Shown here piece by piece: positions 1 through 5,756 of a stretch of DNA of 5,756 bases. Position 1 is the first letter of the stretch. Each line of letters begins with the position of its first letter. Location: contig SIAZ01000229.1 of NCBI GenBank assembly GCA_009695405.1, positions 1 to 5,756 on the forward strand, read 5' to 3'. Below the pieces are notes generated by a model, which did not search any database, had not been told where the DNA came from, and saw only the letters and a list, made by a program, of their open reading frames with translations. The DNA comes from Pedosphaera sp. (GTDB lineage Bacteria > Verrucomicrobiota > Verrucomicrobiia > Limisphaerales > UBA9464). The position numbers and the translations under genes are program-made.

Positions 1-123
1 ATGCTCCTCAATCCATCTCCGTAACCACTCCACTTCCTCAGATCCCATCCGTCGCCCTTGCAATACTAGTTCTTTAAGCACGCCCTGCTTTATGAGCTCT
101 TTGCCATCGGTAGTCCAGCTCAT
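1..123 (-). CDS. N-terminal fragment (41 codons), possible DUF4338/DruA-type mobile-element protein
   Basis: An ATG at 123 on the minus strand opens 41 uninterrupted codons that run off the left edge. The preceding in-frame codon is TGA, so the start is well bounded. The peptide begins MSWTTDGKELIKQGVLKE and continues with GRRMGSEEVEWLRRWIEEH, giving a charged amphipathic helix pattern with a WLRxWI motif. From memory this resembles the N-terminus of DUF4338 (DruA-like) proteins that are abundant and transposon-associated in Verrucomicrobia, where WLRxWI is followed by a winged-helix-like segment. That family call is an inference from about 40 residues and may be wrong. Only a weak GGTG lies 4-7 bases upstream as a possible ribosome site. 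The remaining gene, including any catalytic part, lies outside the window. Confidence 0.5.
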   Translation of the reverse strand, partial: MSWTTDGKELIKQGVLKELVLQGRRMGSEEVEWLRRWIEEH

Positions 124-262
124 TCACCGACAACTTGTGAATGCACCGCGAAAACCTCAGGGTGTGTCAGCTTAGGAATTTAGATTTCCACCTTCAGTCG
201 CCAGAATCCAACGAGTTTGAATGCGCAGCAGCCGTCTTGTTAAAGAAAAACCCTGCATCTCT

Positions 263-278
263 GCCTCCCTTTTGAGGC
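263..278 (-). terminator. Weak hairpin downstream of the TPR gene
   Basis: A 5-bp perfect inverted repeat (GCCTC at 263-267, GAGGC at 274-278, 6-base loop) lies 8 bases past the stop of the TPR gene on the minus strand. A T-rich run (complement of 242-250) follows only after a gap of about 12 bases. This is a poor fit to a classical intrinsic terminator, so it is only a candidate. Confidence 0.2.
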
Positions 279-286
279 TCATGGCT

Positions 287-2029
287 TCAAGGGGAAATGT
301 GAGTCGCAGACTCCTTCCACTTCCTAGTAACCTCTGGCGAAGGATCCACCTTCAGAGATCGACCCCAAGCCTCACGAGCTTCTTTCCAGCGAAACAAGGC
401 GGCCAGACAATCCCCAATATGATCTAGAACAGTCGCATCCGGCTTGGACATCGCCGCATTCGCTCGCTCCAAAAACTCGAGTGCCTTGACAAACTTGCCC
501 AGTTTAAAAAGCACCCAACCCATGCTATCCAAATAGGCGGGATTCTTCGGCTCCGCCTTGAGTGCCGACTCAATCATTGCCAATGCCCGGTCCAAGTTCT
601 CACCTTTATCCGCCCACAAGTAGCCGAGATGATTTAATGCTTCGTCGTAATCAGGTTCAATTTCCAAAGCTTTTTCCAAATAATCAATGGCTCGCGCCTC
701 GTCCCCTTTCTGCTCCAACATAGAGCCCACTTGAAAATAAAAACGGTGATCGGTCAGAGGCGGACGATTCGTCGCCCCCAACACCTCGGCCGCTCGGTAG
801 CGGTCCCAAGCCAAGTCGAATTTCTTCAATTGGGCATTCGCTATTCCAGACAAATATTCGACTCGGAACGACGGGGCAAAATCACGACGTGCCCGATCGA
901 GTAGAGTCGCCGCGTCTGCGGGTCGCTCAAGACTAAAGAGGGCAACCGCTAAATCGGTATACGCCGGTTCAAAACCGGGATTCAGCAACAGCACTCTTTC
1001 AAGATGGTTGCGCGCTTTCTCAAATTGATTTTCCTGCATCGCCACCACCCCGAGCAAATAATAGGTCATGGGGTTAGCAGGATCAATTTTGCGAAGAGCC
1101 TCTAACTGGACGGCAGCTTCCGGCACTCGACCTGATCGGAGATACACTTCAGCCAATCGAGCCACGGCCAATGGATTCAGGGGAACACGTTGCTGAAACT
1201 CCTTTAAAACAGCTTCAGACTCTGTCGCATGACCCAGACTAGCCAAGCGATCGGCCATTCGTAGGTTAATGCCGGCATCTTCCAACTTGAGCGAGCGAAT
1301 CCGTTGAAAAAGTTTTAATGCCCGAGCCGTGGTGAGATTGGTCAAGCTGCGATCAGAGGCACCGGCCACCAAATAGAGGTCAGCCATCTCCAAGAGGCGC
1401 GGAGCGGCATTACTCATTCCCATCATCACTCGATCTAAAACGCGAACGGCTTCAGAGGCTTTTTTGCGACTGGAAAGTAGCTTTACCACAGCCTGTAAAA
1501 CACTAGAAAGGACCGGTGGACGCTCTAAAGCACGGAGATACGAATCAAGCGATTCGTCAAATCGACCGGCTTGAAACAAGGCAAGTCCGCGCAACGCTAA
1601 GAGATCCCCAGAGGCATTGGTTCGCAGTGCCGCACGATCCAAGAGAGGTAAGGCATTGGTCAGGTGACCGGATTGAAGACGTCGACGTGCGACATCTAAC
1701 GCGAGTTCTTCATTACTAGGATCAGCGGCATGCGCCTTTTCGAAGAAACGGTTCAGGCTCTCAATATCCCCATTCAAGCCACTCAAAAGACCGGCGGCAA
1801 ATGATGCGTGTGCCTTCGCTCGTTGTTCCCAAGCGTTTGCAGGCTCAACAGGGCTGCGTGGACGAGTGTCTACAGTTGACTTTACTGCAGTGGTACAACT
1901 CGTAGCGCCGACAACCAAAACTGTCAGCAGAAACCCAATGGCTCGGTGTTGGAAACGGTGTTTAAAATCGAGCAGGACAGTTCGAAGACCTGTAAAAGTG
2001 GCCCGTTGGAGAGTCTGAAGGCTGTTCAT
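287..2029 (-). CDS. Tetratricopeptide-repeat protein, probable lipoprotein
   Basis: This 580-residue protein has a basic N-region of about 30 residues, a hydrophobic stretch at 31-42 (IGFLLTVLVVGA) and then ATSC, with Cys45 as the candidate lipidated residue. The lipobox is imperfect (Ala at -3), so export as a lipoprotein is likely but not certain. From about residue 70 onward the protein is a TPR solenoid. The clearest repeats are at about 85-105, 145-170, 287-350 (AVARLAEVYLRSGRVPEA, then YYLLGVVAMQENQFEKAR), 352-385, and 430-525 (AIDYLEKALEIEPDYDEA, then AYLDSMGWVLFKLGKFVK). The last repeats follow the pattern 'NHLGYLWAD...LDSMGW..F..G....AL..L..A' seen in many bacterial periplasmic or outer-membrane TPR lipoproteins. 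Such proteins are scaffolds without a reaction of their own, and no catalytic domain is visible. No good Shine-Dalgarno precedes the ATG, which is the only reasonable start before the hydrophobic segment. It sits beyond the 2077-2119 terminator and so is probably its own transcription unit. Confidence 0.9.
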   Translation of the reverse strand: MNSLQTLQRATFTGLRTVLLDFKHRFQHRAIGFLLTVLVVGATSCTTAVKSTVDTRPRSPVEPANAWEQRAKAHASFAAGLLSGLNGDIESLNRFFEKAHAADPSNEELALDVARRRLQSGHLTNALPLLDRAALRTNASGDLLALRGLALFQAGRFDESLDSYLRALERPPVLSSVLQAVVKLLSSRKKASEAVRVLDRVMMGMSNAAPRLLEMADLYLVAGASDRSLTNLTTARALKLFQRIRSLKLEDAGINLRMADRLASLGHATESEAVLKEFQQRVPLNPLAVARLAEVYLRSGRVPEAAVQLEALRKIDPANPMTYYLLGVVAMQENQFEKARNHLERVLLLNPGFEPAYTDLAVALFSLERPADAATLLDRARRDFAPSFRVEYLSGIANAQLKKFDLAWDRYRAAEVLGATNRPPLTDHRFYFQVGSMLEQKGDEARAIDYLEKALEIEPDYDEALNHLGYLWADKGENLDRALAMIESALKAEPKNPAYLDSMGWVLFKLGKFVKALEFLERANAAMSKPDATVLDHIGDCLAALFRWKEAREAWGRSLKVDPSPEVTRKWKESATHISP

Positions 2030-2076
2030 CGAACAGAATAGGTAACCGTTAAGACTGCGGTGCAGAGGATTGGCTC

Positions 2077-2119
2077 AAAAGAAAAACGACGCGGCCCAGA
2101 CGTGAGTCCAAAGCCGCGT
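2077..2119 (-). terminator. Intrinsic terminator of the hisG / small-protein unit
   Basis: Read on the minus strand, ACGCGGC (2119-2113) pairs with GCCGCGT (2095-2089), a perfect 7-bp GC-rich stem. Inside the loop a further GAC/GTC pairing extends the fold. The stem is followed at once by CGTTTTTCTTTTG, a proper U-tract. It lies 42 bases past the stop of the 33-codon gene and upstream of the TPR gene, so it separates the two units. Confidence 0.85.
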
Positions 2120-2160
2120 TTCGGGAAATGACACTTGGTAGAACGGCCGAAGCGGCGGCG

Positions 2161-2262
2161 TTACTTCTGCCAAGTTCGCTTTTTGTGCCGGTTCTGCCGA
2201 AGCTTCTTCCGACGTTTATGCTTATTAATTTTCGCTTTGCGACGTTTCTTAAGTGAACCCAT
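2161..2262 (-). CDS. AURKAIP1/COX24-domain small basic protein (bS22/mS38-like)
   Basis: This is a complete 33-codon gene. It starts MGSLKKRRKAKINKHKRR and ends RHKKRTWQK, so more than half of the residues are Lys or Arg, with no acidic residue. Length, the MGS start and the spacing of KKRRK...KHR..R blocks match the family annotated as AURKAIP1/COX24 domain proteins. Members of that family are the mitochondrial small-subunit protein mS38 and the 33-residue mycobacterial ribosomal protein bS22. By analogy it would bind 16S rRNA in the small subunit. That role is inferred from the family and has not been shown for this phylum. It begins 26 bases after the hisG stop on the same strand and is followed by a strong terminator, so the two genes are probably co-transcribed. 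The ribosome site is weak (ACAGAG just before the ATG). Confidence 0.88.
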   Translation of the reverse strand: MGSLKKRRKAKINKHKRRKKLRQNRHKKRTWQK

Positions 2263-2288
2263 AGCTCTGTTCGTACTTTACCGGTCGT

Positions 2289-3194
2289 TCAATACACCAC
2301 TTTGTTCAGTGGGTACTCAATGATGCCTTCGGCACCGAAAGCCTTCAGTCGCGGAATCATTTCGCGAACCACGGGTTCGTCTATGATCGTTTCCACGGCT
2401 ACCCAGCCAGACTGGCTCAGACTAGAAACAGTAGGATTACGGAGAGATGGGAGGCTTTGCAACAGGTTTGGCAGATCCTTCTCACGAAGATTCATCTTTA
2501 ACCCCACCATCACCTCCGCATCGATCGCCCCTTTCAGCAACATTGCGATGGTTTCTAGCTTGGCCCGCTTCCACGGATCCTGCCATGCGACCTTGTTAGC
2601 AACGAGTCGGGGCGTCGATACCATCAATGTCTCCACAATCCTCAGTTTGTTAGCCCGCAACGATGATCCAGTCTCAGTCGCGTCCACAATGGCATCCACT
2701 AATTCTCGGGCTTTCATCTCAGTCGCACCCCAAGAGAATTCAATCTCGGCCTTCACCCCATGCTTTTTTAGAAAACGCTTGGTCATATTAACCACTTCAG
2801 TTGCGATCCGCTTACCCTCCAAATCTTTAACGGTCCGAATCGGCGATTCCTCAGGCACAGCCAAGACCCAGCGAGTCGGTTGCCGAGTGGCCTTGCTGAA
2901 GAGAAACTCTCCGACCTCCTGCACTCGACCCGCTACCCCGTTCTCATGAATCCAGTCAATCCCAGTGAGTCCAGCATCCAGATAACCTAGATCCACATAG
3001 CGTCCAATCTCTTGAGCTCGAATTAAGCGAATCTGCAACTCTGGATCATCGACGTAAGGCTCATAATTGCGACTCGAAACGGAAATGTTCCACCCAGCAC
3101 GAGCGAACTTTTCAATGGTCGCATCCTGAAGGGAACCCTTGGGCAATCCCAACTTCAAGCGGGGAACGGAAGCGGTGTCTTTAATCTTGGTCAT
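2289..3194 (-). CDS. hisG: ATP phosphoribosyltransferase, long form
   Basis: HisG catalyses the first step of histidine biosynthesis, joining ATP and PRPP to give phosphoribosyl-ATP. It acts in the cytoplasm. With the ATG at 3194 the protein has 301 residues. Visible hallmarks are LKLGLPKGSL (13-22), the YVDLGYLDAGLTGIDWI stretch (66-82), and the PRPP-binding signature DAIVDATETGSSLRANKL (167-184). The C-terminal part from about 212 (MLLKGAIDAEVMVGLKMNL to the end) matches the HisG_C regulatory domain. This is therefore the long, histidine-inhibited form that works without HisZ. An upstream in-frame TTG at 3227 would add 11 residues, but the ATG puts the catalytic domain in the usual register. 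Neither start has a convincing Shine-Dalgarno. No other his gene is in the window. The only operon partner seen is the 33-codon ribosomal-type gene downstream. Confidence 0.96.
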   Translation of the reverse strand: MTKIKDTASVPRLKLGLPKGSLQDATIEKFARAGWNISVSSRNYEPYVDDPELQIRLIRAQEIGRYVDLGYLDAGLTGIDWIHENGVAGRVQEVGEFLFSKATRQPTRWVLAVPEESPIRTVKDLEGKRIATEVVNMTKRFLKKHGVKAEIEFSWGATEMKARELVDAIVDATETGSSLRANKLRIVETLMVSTPRLVANKVAWQDPWKRAKLETIAMLLKGAIDAEVMVGLKMNLREKDLPNLLQSLPSLRNPTVSSLSQSGWVAVETIIDEPVVREMIPRLKAFGAEGIIEYPLNKVVY

Positions 3195-3334
3195 TGTTAA
3201 CGATTTTGCGGAAAAGTGTTCAAGCAATGCATCGCAATCTACGACCTAGATGCTTAACTCCCCGCATGATCCAATTGACCTGCCAGAGATCCTGCGGTCG
3301 GGCCACCCTTTTTTTCACCTTCTCTTCGCTTACC

Positions 3335-4012
3335 CTACTTGGATTCAGACGACTTCAACACATATCCTACCCCGCGAAGTGTGTGCAAACGGGACTTGTC
3401 CGGATCAATTTTACTCCGCAATCGATGGACTAAAACATCCACAACATTGGTCTGGGGATCAAAGGCGAAGTCCCAAACATGTTCCAAAATAAGGGTCTTT
3501 GAAACCGGTCGTCCCGCATTCCTCAATAAATATTCGAGTAAGGAAAATTCTCGTAGCTGCAGATCAACCGGATCACTCCCTCTTCGGACTTCGCGGGTTA
3601 AAAGATCGAGGCTAATGTCGCCGCAAGTCAGACGGGTGGGCTCTGCAGAAGACCCAACCCGCCGTAATAGGACTTGAACCCGAGCCAAAAGTTCGGTGAA
3701 AGAAAACGGCTTCACCATATAGTCGTCGCCGCCCGCCTGAAGTCCTTTTACTCGATCCTCAACGCTCCCACGTGCACTTAAAAAGAGAACCGGCATGGTG
3801 ACGCCCATATGACGCCAGTGCTGCACTAAGCGGATTCCATCTAAACCGGGTAACATCACATCCACGACTGCGACATCGTATGGGGCCAAGGCACCTTGAA
3901 CCTTGGCGTCATCGCCCCGAGCACACTGATCTACTGCATACCCCGCCTGCCGAAGGCCTTGTACCACAAAGGACGAAATTTTGATGTCATCTTCAACAAC
4001 GAGCAGTCTCAT
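3335..4012 (-). CDS. OmpR/PhoB-family response regulator
   Basis: This 225-residue two-component response regulator has a complete receiver domain at 1-118. It carries the acidic pocket E7/D8/D9, phospho-acceptor Asp51 (AVVDVMLPGLDG), Ser79 at the Thr/Ser switch position and Lys101 in MVKPFS. A winged-helix DNA-binding domain follows at about 127-222, with LREFSLLEYLLRNAGRPVSK, the recognition-helix region TNVVDVLVHRLRSKID and the C-terminal hairpin RGVGYVL. Sequence style is closest to the CusR/CopR/QseB-like subgroup, but the signal cannot be deduced. The length is typical, the ATG is the natural start and no Shine-Dalgarno is evident. Such regulators usually sit beside a sensor kinase. Here the downstream neighbour is hisG and the upstream neighbour is a divergent pseudogene, so it is an orphan within this window. 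Confidence 0.95.
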   Translation of the reverse strand: MRLLVVEDDIKISSFVVQGLRQAGYAVDQCARGDDAKVQGALAPYDVAVVDVMLPGLDGIRLVQHWRHMGVTMPVLFLSARGSVEDRVKGLQAGGDDYMVKPFSFTELLARVQVLLRRVGSSAEPTRLTCGDISLDLLTREVRRGSDPVDLQLREFSLLEYLLRNAGRPVSKTLILEHVWDFAFDPQTNVVDVLVHRLRSKIDPDKSRLHTLRGVGYVLKSSESK

Positions 4013-4024
4013 TGATTTATTGGT

Positions 4025-4168
4025 TCAAAACTGAAGTGTGAAAATTAGACTCGAAAGGAAAAGAGCCTCGTCAAATTTGGAGCTTCTTCCTTTTAGACCA
4101 CCACCCGAATCCTCGCCTTGGTCCTCGTATTCGTTCAATAAATCGATTCCACAGTTGATGAGAATGTA
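4025..4168 (-). pseudogene. Possible 3' remnant of an outer-membrane beta-barrel gene
   Basis: On the minus strand an open frame ends with TGA at 4025-4027, 12 bases before the response-regulator start. Its last 47 codons could form two amphipathic strands (YILINCGIDLLNEYED and DEALFLSSLIFTLQF) joined by a Gly/Asp-rich turn. The final residue is Phe, the classical C-terminal signature of outer-membrane barrels recognised by the BAM complex. The frame stays open to 4327, but that part overlaps the better supported plus-strand reading, so the remnant is limited here. Its tight spacing to the regulator would fit an old operon cut off upstream. It could equally be chance, as no upstream barrel sequence is present. 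Confidence 0.3.
4044..4074 (-). promoter_or_regulatory. Candidate sigma-70-type promoter for the response regulator
   Basis: On the minus strand TTGACG (complement of 4069-4074, 5/6 to the -35 consensus) and TCTAAT (complement of 4044-4049, 5/6 to the -10 consensus) are separated by 19 bases. The spacing is long but tolerated. A start site near 4037 would leave a leader of about 25 bases before the regulator ATG. It lies inside the possible barrel-gene remnant. Consensus match is the only evidence. Confidence 0.35.
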
Positions 4169-4190
4169 AAAGAATAAGAATTTAAACCTA

Positions 4191-5436
4191 GTGAACCTTT
4201 TCTTCGATTTCCATTGGCCAGTACCGATGATGCTCATTTTGCTCATTAGTAGCCACTCGATATTAGGTGAAGAGTCCACAGCCATAGCCACAGTGCGACA
4301 CGGTTTTGTTACTGGGATCCTAGTCACATCTAGGGGGAGCGGTTACCTAAAGGAACCGTCGGTCATTTTAAGTGGCGGTGGTGGAAGCGGTGCGACAGCG
4401 GTTGCCTTACTCCACACCGATCAAGTAGACCAAATCGTGGTTCTAACTGCTGGAAATGGCTACACGGAAGCCCCTAAGGTAACGATAGAAAACCTGCGAA
4501 GCCCGATTGAGCCCAAGGCTCTACTCGATCTTCATTTTAAATGGGTGCCAGCCATCAGCGTAACCGGCCCTAAGGGAACCATCGGAACCCTGCAGTGGAG
4601 CGAATTTGTTGCCGGACCTTGGACGACATGGACCAATATTACAGCTGGAATTGCTGAGACGACTTTGGTGGATTTATCCGGATGGCCCGGCACCGTTTTT
4701 ATAGGGGATTGTTCCTTTGACTCCTTTGCCCCCTCCGATGTCAGGGACTTTTGTCGAAGTAAAACCAGGGTCTGTGCTCATGAAAACAACTTCTTCAGGT
4801 CAGAATTTATTGGCATTAAAGGTGAATAATCGTTTTTTTATGGAATCGACCGAAGTTACCTTTAACGAATGCACTCATGTCCGGGAGTGGGGCCTCGGCC
4901 ACGGTTACACCGATCTGCCTGCGGGTTCGGGATCTGGAGATAAACCGGTTGCGGAAATCAGTTGGTATGATGCCATTAAATGGTGCAATGCGAGGAGCCA
5001 GTTAGAGCAGCGGAATCCGGCCTACTTCTTAGGTTCGGTTGCCTACAAGACAGGAAACTCGATCCCAAGCCTGATTACCGCCGCAACGGGTTACCGGTTA
5101 CCCACTGAACTGGAATGGGAATAGGCAGCTCGGGGTGGCATAAACTCCCTCCAATATGACTACAGCGGAAGTGATAATTCGGATTTTGTAGCGTGGCATA
5201 CGGGCACATCCTCAGGCAATTTCCACGTCGTCGGAAGCAAGCTCCCCAATCAACTGGGAGTCTATGATCTGTCGGGAAATGTAAGCGAATGGTGCTGGGA
5301 TGCTTCCCACTTATCTCGGGTCTTCCGCGGAGGCAGTTGGAATGTCAGTCGAGATAAATGCCGTGTATCTTCTTCTGATTTTTTTCTCCCGACACTCCGT
5401 TCTGAAGGTGTCGGATTTCGAATTATTAGACCTTGA
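4191..5436 (+). pseudogene. Secreted FGE-sulfatase (SUMF1-type) domain protein, disrupted by a frameshift and a nonsense codon
   Basis: The reading starts at GTG 4191 or, giving a cleaner signal peptide (MMLILLISSHSILGEES), at ATG 4227. Next come two beta-type repeats (about residues 40-73, GSGYLKEPSVILSGGGGSGA, and 78-100, GNGYTEAPKVTIE). A module at about 119-171 (SVTGPKGTIGTLQWS) follows, in a style familiar from verrucomicrobial secreted proteins. The frame is then lost. Dropping one G from the GGGG at 4704-4707 gives a smooth continuation (IGIVPLTPLPPPMSGTFVEV) into the FGE-sulfatase domain: MESTEVTF, PVAEISWYDAIKWCNARS, GYRLPTELEWE. A TAG at 5122-5124 replaces the Tyr or Lys normally following in EWE[YK]AARGG. 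The same frame then runs on with AARGG, GVYDLSGNVSEWCWD, RVFRGGSWNVS and GFRIIRP to TGA at 5434-5436. Repaired, it would encode about 414 residues. Only one Cys follows the RGGSW motif, so it lacks the paired active-site cysteines of true aerobic formylglycine-generating enzymes. The ancestor was probably a generic C-type-lectin-like FGE-domain protein. Confidence 0.88.
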
Positions 5437-5582
5437 TATGAACCATCGCTCCGTCCGTTTCTTATCGGTATTTGAGGTCACCAGTTGAAGACTGATTCCT
5501 GTTATTTCGGTAAGCGACCGTGAAAAAGGACTTAAGCGATACAATGCCGGATCGTGGCTAAAGTGGACAAACTCAGTACGGA

Positions 5583-5616
5583 GCCCACAAGATCAAGCAG
5601 TCTTCCCGATGTGGGC
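5583..5616. repeat. Short inverted repeat abutting the IS3-family end
   Basis: GCCCACA (5583-5589) and TGTGGGC (5610-5616) form a perfect 7-bp inverted repeat with a 20-base spacer. The right arm overlaps the probable element end (TGGGCCTGC...). The repeat may be two IS-type ends facing each other, or a chance hairpin. Confidence 0.3.
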
Positions 5617-5756
5617 CTGCTTCGATAAAACGGACAGAGAAAAGGGAGTTATTGGTTAGTTATTTTTGAGTTCGAACTGAGCGGGTGAAAGGCCTCGGAG
5701 GGAGGTGTGACGGCGCTGGCGGTTATAGAAGATTTCAATGTAGTCGAAGATTTCGG
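5612..5756 (-). mobile_element. Terminal part of an IS3-family insertion sequence
   Basis: The fragment holds the end of an orfB-type transposase plus the short non-coding tail expected beyond it. On the minus strand the stop codon is followed after about 20 bases by TGTCCGTTTTATCGAAGCAG and then GCCCA, ending in CA. This fits the terminal inverted repeat of an IS3-family element, whose ends are typically TG...CA. The boundary near 5612 is inferred. The other end, the orfA gene and any 3-4 bp target duplication lie outside the window. Confidence 0.7.
5656..5756 (-). CDS. IS3-family transposase, C-terminal end (partial)
   Basis: Thirty-two codons plus TAA (5656-5658) are readable from the right edge on the minus strand: EIFDYIEIFYNRQRRHTSL, then RGLSPAQFELKNN. 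The pattern I..YI..FYN.QR.H..L...SP..FE is the highly characteristic end of the rve/DDE integrase core of IS3-family OrfB proteins, immediately after the catalytic Glu region. The catalytic DDE residues are outside the window. The reading is uninterrupted, so the element may be intact, but this cannot be judged from here. Confidence 0.88.
   Translation of the reverse strand, partial: EIFDYIEIFYNRQRRHTSLRGLSPAQFELKNN

Noticed and set aside
2146..2156. Small GCCG/CGGC hairpin just after the 33-codon gene
   Set aside because: The stem is only 4 bp with no U-tract. The real terminator is at 2077-2119.
2302..2949. Long plus-strand open frame opposite hisG
   Set aside because: It is an antisense shadow of a clearly recognised hisG and has no family features.
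3220..3318. 32-residue ORF (GTG start) between the response regulator and hisG
   Set aside because: There is no usable ribosome-site spacing, no recognisable family and no membrane segment. It is mentioned only as a possible kinase relic.
4025..4327. Full 100-codon minus-strand reading as a gene
   Set aside because: Its N-terminal half is the antisense of the well-supported signal peptide and repeats of the plus-strand FGE-like gene. Only the last 47 codons were kept, as a tentative remnant.
4704..4760. Programmed ribosomal frameshift joining the two halves of the FGE-like gene
   Set aside because: GGGG is not a known slippery heptamer here, no downstream structure was obvious, and the in-frame TAG at 5122 would still truncate the product.
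5122..5124. TAG read as a sense codon (stop-codon reassignment)
   Set aside because: The response-regulator gene ends properly at TAG (3335-3337), and the other genes use TGA or TAA with normal lengths. A separate frameshift in the same pseudogene favours decay.
5311..5544. Minus-strand 77-codon frame at the end of the FGE-like gene
   Set aside because: It is antisense to the conserved RGGSW...GFRIIRP motifs and has no recognisable content.

Overview
The window reads as a piece of a Verrucomicrobia-type chromosome, most likely from the Pedosphaera/Limisphaerales side. This is inferred from protein style and not from a marker gene. Three things point there: a 33-residue AURKAIP1/COX24 (bS22/mS38-like) ribosomal-type protein behind hisG; a secreted FGE-sulfatase-domain protein preceded by 'GSGY...GGGGSGA' repeats; and transposase fragments of types common in these genomes.

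Layout, left to right. At 1-123 (minus) the first 41 codons of a gene run off the left edge; it is possibly a DUF4338-type mobile-element protein. At 287-2029 (minus) lies a 580-residue TPR protein with a lipoprotein-like N-terminus. At 2077-2119 a strong intrinsic terminator closes a small minus-strand unit: hisG (2289-3194, long form with its C-terminal regulatory domain) followed after 26 bases by the 33-codon basic protein gene (2161-2262). At 3335-4012 (minus) is an OmpR/PhoB-type response regulator with a complete receiver and winged helix but no sensor kinase beside it. At 4025-4168, just upstream of the regulator and on the same strand, is a short open stretch that looks like the end of an outer-membrane beta-barrel gene. 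At 4191-5436 (plus) is a decayed FGE-sulfatase-domain gene with one frameshift and one in-frame TAG. At 5612-5756 is the terminal part of an IS3-family element, with the end of its transposase on the minus strand.

The left two thirds is ordinary housekeeping and regulatory DNA (histidine biosynthesis, a ribosome-associated small protein, a TPR lipoprotein, a response regulator). The right third is a degrading accessory region: a pseudogene, a possible barrel-gene remnant, and an insertion-sequence end. Mobile-type DNA probably lies at both window edges. I do not see a new multi-gene system. The items most worth a second look are the tiny ribosomal-type gene coupled to hisG, the double-disrupted FGE-like gene, the orphan response regulator next to a possible truncated barrel gene, and the IS-end-like motifs at 5563-5640. 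There is no gene-free stretch over 300 bases, and I saw no tRNA, rRNA or CRISPR.
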